Shown in pieces: positions 16,552-24,433 of a stretch of DNA of 52,044 nt. The position numbers and the translations under genes were made by a program. Under the pieces are notes generated by a model, which made no database searches, was not told where the DNA came from, and saw only the letters and a list, made by a program, of their open reading frames with translations. Source of the DNA: Gemmata massiliana (lineage in GTDB: Bacteria > Planctomycetota > Planctomycetia > Gemmatales > Gemmataceae); contig HG799468.1 in NCBI GenBank assembly GCA_000531095.1, forward strand, positions 1 through 52,044, written 5' to 3'. Each line of letters begins with the position of its first letter. Positions within the stretch are counted from its first letter, which is position 1.

Positions 16552-16660
16552 CTTGAACGTCGCGCGAAATGACTCATTTCACAAAAATGTGCGATCCGGC
16601 CGCGGCTGTTGAGAAGTGCGCCGAGGCGCGGTTGTATTGATTGTGAGTTTTGAAGCGGCA

Positions 16661-16679
16661 CAGTGGGCATTGTCCACTG
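16661..16679 (+). promoter_or_regulatory. Palindrome upstream of the lipoxygenase
   Basis: CAGTGG (16661-16666) and CCACTG (16674-16679) are perfect complements with 7 bases between, 130 bases before the lipoxygenase start. It could be an operator; no regulator is assigned. Confidence 0.3.
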
Positions 16680-16810
16680 AGAGCGGATGCCGAACGGCCC
16701 AGAAGGTTCCGTGAATTGCGCGGTGGAACGCGCGTTTAACTTGCGATTCGAGCGAATGTGCGCGAACATGGGCCGATCAATCACGGTCCCTTTTGTAGTC
16801 CGGGTGCTCC

Positions 16811-18577
16811 ATGTCCGCGTTCCTCCCGCAGTTCGATCCCGACCCGACCGCTCGCGCGACCGCACGCGACGCGGCCCGTTTGAAATACCAGTTCAACTAC
16901 ACCTTCGTCTCCCCGCTCGCCGTCATCGACCGCGTCCCGCGCGAGCACGAGTTCTCCCACGAGTGGCTGAAGGTCGTCGGGGACCGGATACTCTTTGTGC
17001 TCTCGAACCGCATCGACCTGGAAGGCAAAACGGAATTCAGCGAGTACCTGCGGAGCAAGCACTCGCTCCTGACCAAAGCGATCGCGTGGGGCGCGGAACT
17101 GTTCCTCGGCGTCCTGCGAGAAATGGTGACCGACTCGCTAAAGTTCACGCTCCGATCGACGGCGCGCCCGGACCGACCGACCGCGCTCAGCGCGTACTCC
17201 GATCTGTTCCGCTCGATCGGGCTTCCGCCGATCAGCGCGACCACGCCCAGCGACCCCGCGTTCGCGCACATGCGCGTGGCCGGGCCGAACCCGGTCATGC
17301 TCCAGCGCATCAGGGCGCTCGACGACCGACTCCCGCTCACCGAGGCCGAGTACCAGCGCGTCGTTCCCGGCGACTCGCTCGCCGCGGCCGGGGCCGAGGG
17401 GCGCCTGTTCCTCGCCGACTACCAACCGCTTCACGGGGCCGTGATGGGCACGTACCCGCACGACGTTCAGAAATACGTCTACGCGCCGCTCGCACTGTTC
17501 GTGACGGACCGCACCACGCGGCAGCTTCGCCCCGTGGCGATCCAGTGCAAGCAGACGCCCGGTCCGGACAACCCGGTGTTCACCCCCGACGACGGCCACA
17601 ACTGGCTGATCGCCAAGACAGTTGTGGAGATCGCGGACGGTAATTTCCACGAAGCCGTTACGCACCTCGCACGCACGCACTTGCTCATCGAACCATTTGT
17701 GATCTGCACCTACCGCCAACTGGCGGCTAACCACCCGTTGTTCGTTCTCCTGGCGCCGCACTTCGACGGCACGCTGGCGATCAACGACGCGAGCTGGCGC
17801 CACCTGATCGCGAACAAAGGCGCGGTAGACCAGTTGTTCGGCGGTACCATCGAGACCTCGCGCCAACTCGCCGCGTCCGGGGTGCAGAGCTACCTGTTCA
17901 ACGAATCCATGCTTCCGAAGGCGCTGGCGGACCGCGGAACGGACAGTGCCGAAACGCTCCCGGAGTACCACTACCGCGATGACGCTCGACTATACTGGGA
18001 CGCGATCCAGAAATGGGTGAGTGACTACCTCGCGCTGTACTACCCGACCGATGGGGAGGTACAGTCGGACCCCGAACTGAAAGCATGGTTAGCCGAAATC
18101 GGGGCCGACACAGGCGGGCGCGTGAGCGGGTTCGGTGTCGGCACGGCCGCCCCGACGCGCGCGTACCTGATCGACGCGGTCACGATGATCCTGTTCACAT
18201 GCAGCGTGCAACACGCCGCGGTGAATTTCCCGCAATACGACGTGATGAGTTACGTCCCCGCGATGCCACTGGCGGGCTACTCGCCCGCTCCGACCTCAAA
18301 GACCGGAGCGACCCCAGCCGACCACCTCGCGATGTTCCCGCCAATGGACATGGCCGAATTGCAAATGGAACTCGGATACATGCTCGGTACGGTCCACTAC
18401 ACCACACTCGGCGAGTACCCGGCCAACTACTTCCTAGACCCCCGCGTGGCCGAACCGCTCACTCAGTTCCAGAAGCAACTTGCCGAGATCGGCCGAACCA
18501 TCGAGCAACGGAACACGACCCGCTTACCGTACCACACGCTGTCGCCTTCCGGCATCCCGCAGAGCATCAACATATGA
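16811..18577 (+). CDS. Lipoxygenase
   Basis: A 588-residue non-heme iron (or manganese) dioxygenase that would insert O2 into polyunsaturated fatty acids with a cis,cis-pentadiene. The full family signature His-X4-His-X4-His-X17-His-X8-His is present at 280, 285, 290, 308 and 317. By alignment with the soybean enzyme the metal ligands are His285, His290, His468, Asn472 (QHAAVN) and the C-terminal carboxylate of Ile588, all intact. There is no PLAT beta-barrel and no signal peptide, so it is a catalytic-domain-only cytosolic form. No Shine-Dalgarno is obvious before the ATG at 16811. No desaturase or fatty-acid gene is nearby. Confident family call; substrate and regiospecificity unknown. Confidence 0.93.
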   Translation: MSAFLPQFDPDPTARATARDAARLKYQFNYTFVSPLAVIDRVPREHEFSHEWLKVVGDRILFVLSNRIDLEGKTEFSEYLRSKHSLLTKAIAWGAELFLGVLREMVTDSLKFTLRSTARPDRPTALSAYSDLFRSIGLPPISATTPSDPAFAHMRVAGPNPVMLQRIRALDDRLPLTEAEYQRVVPGDSLAAAGAEGRLFLADYQPLHGAVMGTYPHDVQKYVYAPLALFVTDRTTRQLRPVAIQCKQTPGPDNPVFTPDDGHNWLIAKTVVEIADGNFHEAVTHLARTHLLIEPFVICTYRQLAANHPLFVLLAPHFDGTLAINDASWRHLIANKGAVDQLFGGTIETSRQLAASGVQSYLFNESMLPKALADRGTDSAETLPEYHYRDDARLYWDAIQKWVSDYLALYYPTDGEVQSDPELKAWLAEIGADTGGRVSGFGVGTAAPTRAYLIDAVTMILFTCSVQHAAVNFPQYDVMSYVPAMPLAGYSPAPTSKTGATPADHLAMFPPMDMAELQMELGYMLGTVHYTTLGEYPANYFLDPRVAEPLTQFQKQLAEIGRTIEQRNTTRLPYHTLSPSGIPQSINI

Positions 18578-18880
18578 GAGCAACCGGTCTTTCCCCTCAT
18601 GCGGTTCGGGTGAACGATCGGTGAAGATGCTTCCGGACTTCATCAATTTCCGACATGTGGCAATTGATGAAAAATCTCTGCGCCGATCGACTCACTCTCA
18701 CAATCGACCGGCGCATTTCTGGACATCTGCGTTTCTTGTGCTCGAAAATAGCCCGAATTGCGCCAACATACTGCCCCGAATCTTAATGAGTATGGGATTC
18801 GGGTTTGGCTTGTTCTGTTACAAACCACAAAGCTATGATGCCGGCCCATTTACTGCCATGCGTTCAGGAGGACGCACGCT
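18578..18880. other. Intergenic region, about 300 bases
   Basis: It is AT-richer than its neighbours (about 18640-18850) and precedes the sulfotransferase, so it probably contains that gene's promoter. No gene, hairpin terminator or repeat is evident apart from the ribosome-binding site at its right end. Confidence 0.4.
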
Positions 18881-18883
18881 TTG
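18866..18883 (+). promoter_or_regulatory. Ribosome-binding site that sets a TTG start
   Basis: A perfect AGGAGG at 18866-18871 is followed by nine bases and TTG at 18881-18883. The nearby ATG at 18858 is out of frame and lies before the Shine-Dalgarno, so the TTG is the likely start of the sulfotransferase. Confidence 0.7.
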
Positions 18884-20104
18884 TGGCAACACTTCGCTGA
18901 CCCTCACGACCGGTTCTGCCACCGGCGCCCCGACTTCCTCGTCATCTCCCCGCCCAAAACGGGATCAACGTGGCTGGCTGCGAACCTCCGACATCACCCC
19001 CAGCTCTTCGTTCCAGAAGTGAAGGAAGTTAAGTACTTCAGTTCCCTCTTCAAGTACCTCGACTTCGGCTGGTACTGCGATCACTTTACTGCTGCTGGGA
19101 ACCGGCAAGCGGGTGAGGCGTCACCGTCGTATGCCTCCCTGCCACTCGCGACCATTCGGCTCATCCGCCAGCTTCTACCAGACATCAAGCTGGTGTTTCT
19201 GATGCGCGAGCCAGTCTCCCGAGCCTGGTCGCACGCCAAGCACAATCACCGGTACCGAGAAGCCAACTTCGCACAAACAGCCACCGACACCGATCTCGTT
19301 ACCGACGACCAGTGGCGGGAGAATTTCGCGCACGACTGGCCCCTCGTCGCGGGCGATTACCTCGGCCAGCTCCGACGGTGGACCTCTGTGTTTCCGGCCG
19401 AGCAACTGTTCGTCGGTTTCTACGAGTCAATCGCCACGAACCCGGCCACACTTCTGCGCGACGTATTCACGTTTCTCGGGGTCGATCCGGAAGTAGACCT
19501 CAGCAGTTTCCCGGTTGAGGAACGCATTCTCCCTGGACCGCCCGGCGACCTTTCGCCCGAACTCACTCAGGCGCTCCGCGGGCTCCTTCGCGCTCGAACG
19601 ACCGAACTCGTTGATTTCGTGGGCGAACGATTCGGACTGGAAGCTCCATCGGAGTGGCAGGCAACGCTCGGCGCACCGACGTTCCCTGCGACCGAACAAC
19701 CTGCGGCATTTCAGTTAGAGAATGACGACGGGTACCTGTCTGGCGTCATGCAGTTGGAAGAGACGTTCGCTTCGGGCCACCGACAGGTGCTATCCGATTA
19801 CCGCGGTTACGACATCGTATTCTCGCGCGGCGCGCTACACGCCGTACCTCGGGACGACGCACGGACATCACGTGAGGAGCCGCTTGTGGCGCCGACGCTG
19901 AGTGAAATGAAAGAGCGGATCACGACACGGTTACTGGAAGCAGCCAGCGCACGGGTACAGTCGGTGGAAGATGAACTGCGAGCAACCCGCGATACCGTGT
20001 CCAGCTTAAGTACCGAACTCGCCGAACTGGTCGCGCTCTCCCGGCGCCCGTCGCTAGCACGCCGACTACTGCACTCGATGCACCTCTCCACTCTTCCCAA
20101 TTAA
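18881..20104 (+). CDS. Sulfotransferase with a C-terminal accessory module
   Basis: A 407-residue PAPS-dependent sulfotransferase that would transfer sulfate to a carbohydrate or lipid. The 5'-phosphosulfate loop is PPKTGSTWL (residues 24-32), and the 3'-phosphate site is REPVSRAWSH (109-118). The catalytic domain ends near residue 255. A further ~55-residue module starts at about 305 with YRGYDIVFSRGALHAVPR and recurs twice in the glycosyltransferase encoded next door. A predicted coiled coil (about 363-392) and a basic tail follow. The start is a TTG with a strong AGGAGG. It converges with the glycosyltransferase across a shared terminator, suggesting sulfated surface glycans. Confidence 0.88.
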   Translation: MWQHFADPHDRFCHRRPDFLVISPPKTGSTWLAANLRHHPQLFVPEVKEVKYFSSLFKYLDFGWYCDHFTAAGNRQAGEASPSYASLPLATIRLIRQLLPDIKLVFLMREPVSRAWSHAKHNHRYREANFAQTATDTDLVTDDQWRENFAHDWPLVAGDYLGQLRRWTSVFPAEQLFVGFYESIATNPATLLRDVFTFLGVDPEVDLSSFPVEERILPGPPGDLSPELTQALRGLLRARTTELVDFVGERFGLEAPSEWQATLGAPTFPATEQPAAFQLENDDGYLSGVMQLEETFASGHRQVLSDYRGYDIVFSRGALHAVPRDDARTSREEPLVAPTLSEMKERITTRLLEAASARVQSVEDELRATRDTVSSLSTELAELVALSRRPSLARRLLHSMHLSTLPN

Positions 20105-20160
20105 GCGTCACGCGATCACACTCCCTCCCGTGATCGCTTCGCCACTGCGACACACAAAAT

Positions 20161-20210
20161 CGAACGCCCCGCGCCCCAAGTGACTTAGCACTCCGGGCGC
20201 GGGGCGTTCG
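20161..20210. terminator. Bidirectional hairpin between sulfotransferase and glycosyltransferase
   Basis: A perfect 16-bp, very GC-rich stem (20161-20176 with 20195-20210) and an 18-base loop lies between two convergent genes, with AAAAT just before it and TTG just after. U-tracts are short, but the stem strength and position make it a good two-way terminator. Confidence 0.75.
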
Positions 20211-20246
20211 TTGCGGCACTTCAATCAGCGAACGTGTGGCGCCAAA

Positions 20247-22121
20247 TCACCCCACTTCGCACGCATCGTCTCGGCAAACTGGCACGCGCTCGTCACGCGA
20301 TTCGGTTTCGACCCGTTGCAGCGTCACGATCCGCTCCGGAGCCACTCCACACGCCCGATCGAGAGCGGCCTTGAGGCCGCGGTTCCACGAATCCAGGTTG
20401 TACTTGCTTTGAACGTCCGCGCGGGCCGCGTGCCCGAGCCGCCGGCGCAGGCTCTGGTCCTCCACCAGACGGGAAACCGATTCTACGATCCCGGCGACCA
20501 CCTCGGGATCGGGCGTGTGCGTGAACTCGTAGTTCTCGCGTAGCATCCCCGCTTCCGAATCAGCCCACGACGCCTTCCCATACCGCCCGCGGACGACCAA
20601 CCCGTTCTGCTCGTGCTCCAGGTACTCTTCCATCCCCCACCCGTCGGAGCCGACGACCGCGAGACCGTAAGACATCGCTTGTAGCAGCGAGACGATGTGA
20701 ACCCGCGCCGCGGGCAACAGATAGATGTCGCTCGCGGCGTGCAGTTCGGCCATTTCCTCGTCAGTCAAGAACCGGTTGACGATGCGCACCCACCCGCCTT
20801 CCAGAATTCGCAGGTAGTGATCGTCCAGGGCCGGCAGCGCGGTGCGCATGGTGAGTCGCAGTTGCGGGTACCGTTTGCGGAGGATCGCGAACGCTTCCAG
20901 TACGTCTAGGCCCCCGCGAACGTAGAAGTTCTCCGGAACCTGGCACCACGAGTTGATGAACAGCAGGTGGATCGGCTCGTCCGCCGGCCGCGGGTCGTGC
21001 CGCTGCCAGCGCTCAGGGAGCCTCACGCCGAGCGGCGCGTAGACCACTTTCTTCTGAATGATCTCGCTCTTGAACAGCGCCGGAACCAGTTCGGCGGTCG
21101 AGCGCATGTGCGTCAGGATCGCCTTGCAGTGGTCGGCTTCGAGCAGCGCCTTTACGATCGGGAAGTACGGCGAATCGGCAAGCGACAGCCCGCACGTGTG
21201 CCCGTTCTGAACGAGCGGGTAGAACAGCGTCGTGGGGTCTTCGATCTCGATGACCCAATCGTTCTGCCCGAAGGTGTACGGCATGCTCGTCAGGAACACC
21301 AGATCCTGGCGCCCGAGGAGCAGTTGCGATTGCAGGTGCCGCGTCTGAAGGAAGTTCAGCACCGCGCCCGGTTTGCACCCGCGCCACAACAGGGTCACGA
21401 GCAGCCGAACGAACGCGACAAAAACCGCGACTCGCGTCGCGATCGTGACGCCCCGTTGCGGGCGCACGAAATTAAAGGCACTTCGCACCGCGAACCACGC
21501 ACTGCGTGTCGCTTTCGCGAGTTTCTGGCCCATACGCGCACATCGCGCCCGCGGCCCCCGACTACTCTGCACCGGGCGCGGCTTCTCGGCCGGGGGAGCG
21601 GATCGAGTGAACCGGTACCCCTCCGGCGGGTTCCCGGTGTGCTTGAACTGCGGGTGGGCGCCACAATTACCCGACACCGAAAAGATCGGGAGCCAGCCCG
21701 CGAACTCGACCGGCGTGCTCGCCGCGATGCGCTGAACGGTCTTCTCCAGTTCCTCCGCGCTGGTCCCCGAAATGACCCCGACGCGCTGCCGGTCCCCCGG
21801 CACATCCAGATCAACGGCACCAGCCGATCGAGGTACCGCGAAGAACGCCCCTCGATGGCGGACGATGTCGTAATCCGCCACTTGCTTGAGGGTTTCCGTT
21901 CGCTCCGTGCGTTCGTCCCAACCGTCCACGAGTCGCTCCACTTCCGCGAGCGTGGGCGCGGACAGAACGGCGGGGTGCCGGTCCAACATCCCGGGCGTGC
22001 TCAGGATGCGCTCGACGTGTGCAGTCGGTGGTACGGCGTGAATCCGTCCGTGAATGCGGATCAGGCGGAACCCCTTGTACGACTCCGGAAACGGAGTCTT
22101 ATCACGGCGCCCCAGATGCAT
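20247..22121 (-). CDS. GT4-like glycosyltransferase with two N-terminal accessory modules
   Basis: A 624-residue protein. About residues 320-610 are a GT-B glycosyltransferase C-terminal half: LLFINSW, the segment FYVRGGLDVLEAFAILRKRY, and the donor-binding region SLLQAMSYGLAVVGSDGWGMEEYLEH with the usual glutamate. The N-terminus is unusual: two copies of a ~50-residue module, the first with SYKGFRLIRIHGRIHAVP (14-31), the second with ADYDIVRHRGAFFAVPR (82-98), each followed by a helix like APTLAEVERLV. A short Cys-containing segment (GWLPIFSVSGNCGAHPQFKH, about 142-161) comes next. The adjacent genes encode other glycan enzymes. The acceptor is unknown. Confidence 0.85.
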   Translation of the reverse strand: MHLGRRDKTPFPESYKGFRLIRIHGRIHAVPPTAHVERILSTPGMLDRHPAVLSAPTLAEVERLVDGWDERTERTETLKQVADYDIVRHRGAFFAVPRSAGAVDLDVPGDRQRVGVISGTSAEELEKTVQRIAASTPVEFAGWLPIFSVSGNCGAHPQFKHTGNPPEGYRFTRSAPPAEKPRPVQSSRGPRARCARMGQKLAKATRSAWFAVRSAFNFVRPQRGVTIATRVAVFVAFVRLLVTLLWRGCKPGAVLNFLQTRHLQSQLLLGRQDLVFLTSMPYTFGQNDWVIEIEDPTTLFYPLVQNGHTCGLSLADSPYFPIVKALLEADHCKAILTHMRSTAELVPALFKSEIIQKKVVYAPLGVRLPERWQRHDPRPADEPIHLLFINSWCQVPENFYVRGGLDVLEAFAILRKRYPQLRLTMRTALPALDDHYLRILEGGWVRIVNRFLTDEEMAELHAASDIYLLPAARVHIVSLLQAMSYGLAVVGSDGWGMEEYLEHEQNGLVVRGRYGKASWADSEAGMLRENYEFTHTPDPEVVAGIVESVSRLVEDQSLRRRLGHAARADVQSKYNLDSWNRGLKAALDRACGVAPERIVTLQRVETESRDERVPVCRDDACEVG

Positions 22122-22195
22122 AACTGATGTCCAGAGTGTGGTTGTGCGGGTTCAGTGAGAGGTCAATGCAGCAACGAGTAACGGCCGCCGGTCGA

Positions 22196-23086
22196 TCAGG
22201 CGAAAATGGAGACGAGGTTCCGGCGCATTTTGCGGAAAATGCGGCTCGGTAACCGGCGCACCGGTTGAGAACGGACCTTCCGCCACGTGCCCTCGAGCTT
22301 CGATCCCCAGCTCGGGCGGAAATCGGTCCCGTGAACCATGTTCAGGTAGACGTTGCGGGCCTGCCGGCGCACCAGCTCGAACCAGTATTTGTTGAGCGGC
22401 CCAACATTGTTGGTCAGCTCCATGTTGTTGTAGGTCACCGCGGTCCCGACGCTCGCGGGGCGCTCGTACTCCCCACCGCGCTCGTAGAACGGCGTGTGCT
22501 GCTTCCAGATCACGATCCCGTACAGGTCGTACAGGGCGACCGAAAGCCCCATCAGCCAGCTATCGACGTTCGCCTGCCAGCCGAAGTTCTGGCACACTTC
22601 GATGAGCCGCGCGCTAATGACCGGCGACCAACACCCGAACGAAACGACCCACTGGCGGACCGCCTCTTCTTGCTCATAAATTCCCGCGAACGATTCGATC
22701 GGGGGCCGGCGGTACCCCATGATGCAGAACTCGTCCTTGACGTCGAGAATTTCCGAGACGAACCCGGGCCGGTTGAAATAGAAGTCGTCGGCCGTCATCA
22801 GGCAGAACCGCGAACGCGGGTCGCGCTGCGCGAACATGTACTCTTGTGCGTGGTGCAACCCGTGGCGCCCCTCGCCGCGCGACCAGACGAACGTGCGCAC
22901 CGCGAACGGGTACTTGGCAAAAAAGCTGTCGGGCAGCCGGGCATCGTCGTCGGAATCGAACTTGATGAGGAACTCGATCTGCTCGCGCTCGGCGGGCGTC
23001 GTGCAGGCCACGGTCGAGTCGAGCAACCGCTGCAAGCCAGAATCGGGGTTGCCCTTCTCGCGGGAGCAGAACAGGACGCTAATCAT
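22196..23086 (-). CDS. Glycosyltransferase-like protein, GT-A type
   Basis: A 296-residue protein with the start of a GT2-style fold: MISVLFCSREKGNPDSGLQR, then LIKFDSDDDARLPDSF, and a DxD-like motif in CLMTADDFYFNRPGF (about residues 95-109). No membrane segment; the basic C-terminus (RKVRSQPVRRLPSRIFRKMRR) could bind membrane. It follows the permease gene and precedes the larger glycosyltransferase on the same strand, so it probably belongs to a glycan assembly operon. The start has GGGAGGG upstream. The fold is inferred from motif order only, and it could instead be a non-catalytic relative. Confidence 0.6.
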   Translation of the reverse strand: MISVLFCSREKGNPDSGLQRLLDSTVACTTPAEREQIEFLIKFDSDDDARLPDSFFAKYPFAVRTFVWSRGEGRHGLHHAQEYMFAQRDPRSRFCLMTADDFYFNRPGFVSEILDVKDEFCIMGYRRPPIESFAGIYEQEEAVRQWVVSFGCWSPVISARLIEVCQNFGWQANVDSWLMGLSVALYDLYGIVIWKQHTPFYERGGEYERPASVGTAVTYNNMELTNNVGPLNKYWFELVRRQARNVYLNMVHGTDFRPSWGSKLEGTWRKVRSQPVRRLPSRIFRKMRRNLVSIFA

Positions 23087-23236
23087 GGTACCCTCCCTGG
23101 TGCCCCCCGGCAGTGCGCGGCGGCCGTGCCTTTGTGAAGTTTGGCCGGGGGATCGGAAAGGTACGGCACCGCGGAAAACTGGTCAAGCCAGATCGCGGTG
23201 CTTCTCATTCATTAGTGAGGTGCAAGTGGTCCGTAC

Positions 23237-23253
23237 TGCGAAGTGGCTTCGCA
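23237..23253. other. Small hairpin after the export permease
   Basis: TGCGAAG (23237-23243) and CTTCGCA (23247-23253) form a 7-bp stem with a 3-base loop, 3 bases past the permease stop. There is no U-tract in the direction of transcription, so it may shape the mRNA end rather than terminate. Confidence 0.35.
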
Positions 23254-23256
23254 AAA

Positions 23257-24042
23257 TCACAGGTGGAACACGACTCGCTTCTGGAACCACGACGTCGTTA
23301 CGGCGGCGAGTCCGAGTAGGGCCGCTGTGCAAGCGGTACCGTACACGTACAGTTTCGCATCCGGGAGGCTCCCGTGGATTAGCGGGTAGCGCACCAGTTC
23401 CAGGTACAAGTTCATCGGGTTAAAGCGGGCCATCCACCCGAGCCCCTTACCGACAAGCAAATCGGCCGGGTACACGATCGGCGTCAAGAAGAACAAGATC
23501 TGTGCAGCGATCTCAAGCAAGTGCTTCGTGTCGTGGAAGTAGGCTTGCGCGAATGCAAAAATCGTCGCGATCGCCCAGCCCGCGGCAAAGACCAGGAACA
23601 GCGCGGGCACAACCGCCCATAGGAATTGGAGCTTGTCGCAGTTGCCGTCCAGTATCGCGATCGCGGCGACCGCGACCCCGAGCGCGAACATGCTCTGGAT
23701 CGCGTACCCGAGCACGAAACGCAGCGAATACAGCCCGAACGGGAGCGGGTGCTGGCGGATGTACGACTCGTGGGAGATGATCGCGAGGCACCCGCTGACC
23801 GCGCACTCGCGGAAGAACCCCCAGACCGCCAGCCCCAGCAGCAGCATCCGCGTGTAGCCCGCGGGCGAGAGCATGAGGACGCCGCTGAACACGGTGACGT
23901 AAGTGGCGGCCATCGTCATCGGGTGGATGAGCGACCACACCCCGCCGAGCCACGATCGCTTGTACCTCAGCCGGAGATCGAGCCGGACGAGGGCCATCAG
24001 GAAGCTCCGAAACTTCCAGATCGCGGTCACTTGGTTCAACAT
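23257..24042 (-). CDS. Polysaccharide-export-type ABC permease
   Basis: A 261-residue ABC-2 permease of the Wzm/KpsM/TagG group, which moves undecaprenyl-linked or lipid-linked glycans across the inner membrane. The N-terminal amphipathic gate helix with LVRLDLRLRYKRSWLGGVWSLIHP (residues about 17-40) is diagnostic of this group, and six membrane helices follow (for example FVLGYAIQSMFALGVAVAAIAIL). It is the first gene of the minus-strand glycan set. The partner ATPase (Wzt/KpsT/TagH) is expected next to it but is absent from this window. Its 5' region is the divergent spacer shared with the DUF1553 gene. Confidence 0.85.
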   Translation of the reverse strand: MLNQVTAIWKFRSFLMALVRLDLRLRYKRSWLGGVWSLIHPMTMAATYVTVFSGVLMLSPAGYTRMLLLGLAVWGFFRECAVSGCLAIISHESYIRQHPLPFGLYSLRFVLGYAIQSMFALGVAVAAIAILDGNCDKLQFLWAVVPALFLVFAAGWAIATIFAFAQAYFHDTKHLLEIAAQILFFLTPIVYPADLLVGKGLGWMARFNPMNLYLELVRYPLIHGSLPDAKLYVYGTACTAALLGLAAVTTSWFQKRVVFHL

Positions 24043-24433
24043 CCATAACCTCGGTCAACGAGAGCGCTCGCGGGGTCTCGGCTGGCACGCGACGGCGGGG
24101 CTATCTATCAGACCCCTCCAAATTTCGACAACCCCAATCGATTGACCCGGACGCGCAAGGCGCCCGAACTTCCTTACCGCCACAAATTGTGACAGAGCGA
24201 GAGTTTGAGAACGGCACTGGGTACTCAAACCCGGTTCCAAGCTCCGGCGCCCGTTACGATCTCACCCGGTAACAGCCAGCATACAGCCACAAGCCCCCGT
24301 CTCCGGCTCGTGATCGTCCTAAACGATCTACTACCCGTTTAACTTTGAGTTCGACGCTTGCTGACCCACCAACCGATCCGGTAACATTGAAGCTCGATAC
24401 TTGATGCGCTCGGTCCACTACTCTCCCGCCTCT
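24043..24433. other. Divergent intergenic region, about 390 bases
   Basis: It lies between the export permease (-) and the DUF1549/DUF1553 gene (+). Two short inverted repeats are visible: GTTTGAG/CTCAAAC at 24203-24230 and GATCGT-CCTAA-ACGATC at 24312-24328. Both are candidate regulatory sites only. No gene. Confidence 0.4.

Larger units (their letters stand above)
16508..16810. other. Divergent intergenic region, about 300 bases
   Basis: It separates the GntR operon (-) from the lipoxygenase (+). It holds two short palindromes, at 16530-16551 near the GntR start and at 16661-16679 nearer the lipoxygenase, and an AT-richer patch at about 16630-16652 that could contain the lipoxygenase promoter. 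No gene seen. Confidence 0.45.
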
